NCBI GenBank assembly: GCA_964402405.1
Contig: CAYOCE010000033.1
Coordinates: 1-15,860 of the forward strand
Length of the DNA stretch: 15,860 bases
Origin: CAYOCE01 sp964402405
GTDB taxonomy: Bacteria; Pseudomonadota; Alphaproteobacteria; UBA7879
Direction: 5' to 3'
Shown here: positions 15,631 through 15,860 of the stretch, one piece after another
Layout: each line of letters begins with the position of its first letter
Numbering within the stretch: position 1 is the stretch's first letter
The notes under the pieces: model-generated
The model's database searches: none
What the model was told of the DNA's origin: nothing
What the model saw: only the letters and a program-made list of their open reading frames with translations
Translations under genes and position numbers: made by a program

Positions 15631-15860
15631 CTATTGTAATTGTTTAATTTCTTTTTCGCTTAACTTGGTGATTTTCATAATGGAATCTAAAGGAAGTCCT
15701 GCCAAAAGCATTTCTCGAGCTATTTCTTTTTTTCCTTTCTCTAGGCCAAGCTTCTCCCCTTTTTCGAGACCAAGTTTTTCACCCTCTGTTTTACCCTCAG
15801 CCTTTCCTTCATCAAAAGCACCCTCGAAGCCTGCTTTAATATCAGAGTTTCTCATATCCA
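15631..15860 (-). CDS. C-terminal end of an Rpn-family nuclease/transposase-like protein (partial)
   Basis: Only the last 76 or so codons lie in the window. The frame is still open at the right edge (a GAT codon precedes the ATG at 15855), so the gene very probably begins beyond 15860. The tail has the pattern usual for Rpn (YhgA-like, PD-(D/E)XK) proteins: a run of G-x-x-x-G-x-x-E repeats (EGKAEGKTEGEKLGLEKGEKLGLEKGKKE, given in part) followed by a short helical segment with MLLAGLPLDSIMKITKLSEKEIKQL. An 8-residue unit GEKLGLEK is tandemly duplicated (15736-15783). The nuclease domain itself is not visible, so activity cannot be judged. Rpn genes are common and often numerous in genomes of host-associated bacteria. 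Confidence 0.7.
   Translation of the reverse strand, partial: DMRNSDIKAGFEGAFDEGKAEGKTEGEKLGLEKGEKLGLEKGKKEIAREMLLAGLPLDSIMKITKLSEKEIKQLQ

Overview
The window reads as a chromosomal piece of an alphaproteobacterium of the obligate intracellular type (Holosporales/Rickettsiales-like). This is inferred from protein character, not from a database search. The supporting points are a pyruvate dehydrogenase E1-beta without the N-terminal lipoyl domain found in many free-living alphaproteobacteria, modest GC content with AT-rich spacers, many short palindromic repeats between genes, an Rpn-type nuclease tail, and two secreted proteins rich in eukaryote-like linear motifs.

Layout, left to right. Positions 1-344 hold a palindromic repeat with terminator-like character and a good sigma70-type promoter. 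The plus-strand operon pdhA-pdhB-pdhC (345-3584) encodes E1-alpha, E1-beta and E2 of pyruvate dehydrogenase; no E3 (lpd) gene follows. An AT-rich spacer with a composite hairpin repeat leads to a separate promoter and a 930-residue secreted protein (4025-6817). That protein is low-complexity, Ser/Thr/Pro- and Glu/Gln-rich, with NLS-like clusters, an RVxF-like motif and about two dozen S/T-P sites. A long inverted-repeat element (6864-7057) separates it from a second, smaller secreted protein (7233-7916). The smaller protein shares the leader, signal peptide, MDVD start and KRRR-plus-acidic motif of the first, and carries a recent 63-bp tandem duplication. I regard these two genes as the most interesting part of the window: a candidate pair of host-directed (possibly nuclear) effectors.

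A palindromic repeat (7947-7996) sits between converging transcription units. On the minus strand, read right to left, are the C-terminal end of an Rpn-family nuclease running off the window, an outer-membrane beta-barrel protein with its own promoter and a clear Rho-independent terminator, and then a tightly packed operon pheS-pheT-lepA-(O-antigen ligase/polymerase-like). In that operon pheS and pheT overlap by 4 bp, and the next two junctions are each 2 bp. The pheS ribosome-binding site abuts a hairpin of the same repeat family that ends other genes here.

The housekeeping genes are confident calls. The function, localisation and host targets of the two secreted proteins are inference from motifs. 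No tRNA, rRNA, CRISPR array or insertion-sequence transposase was seen.
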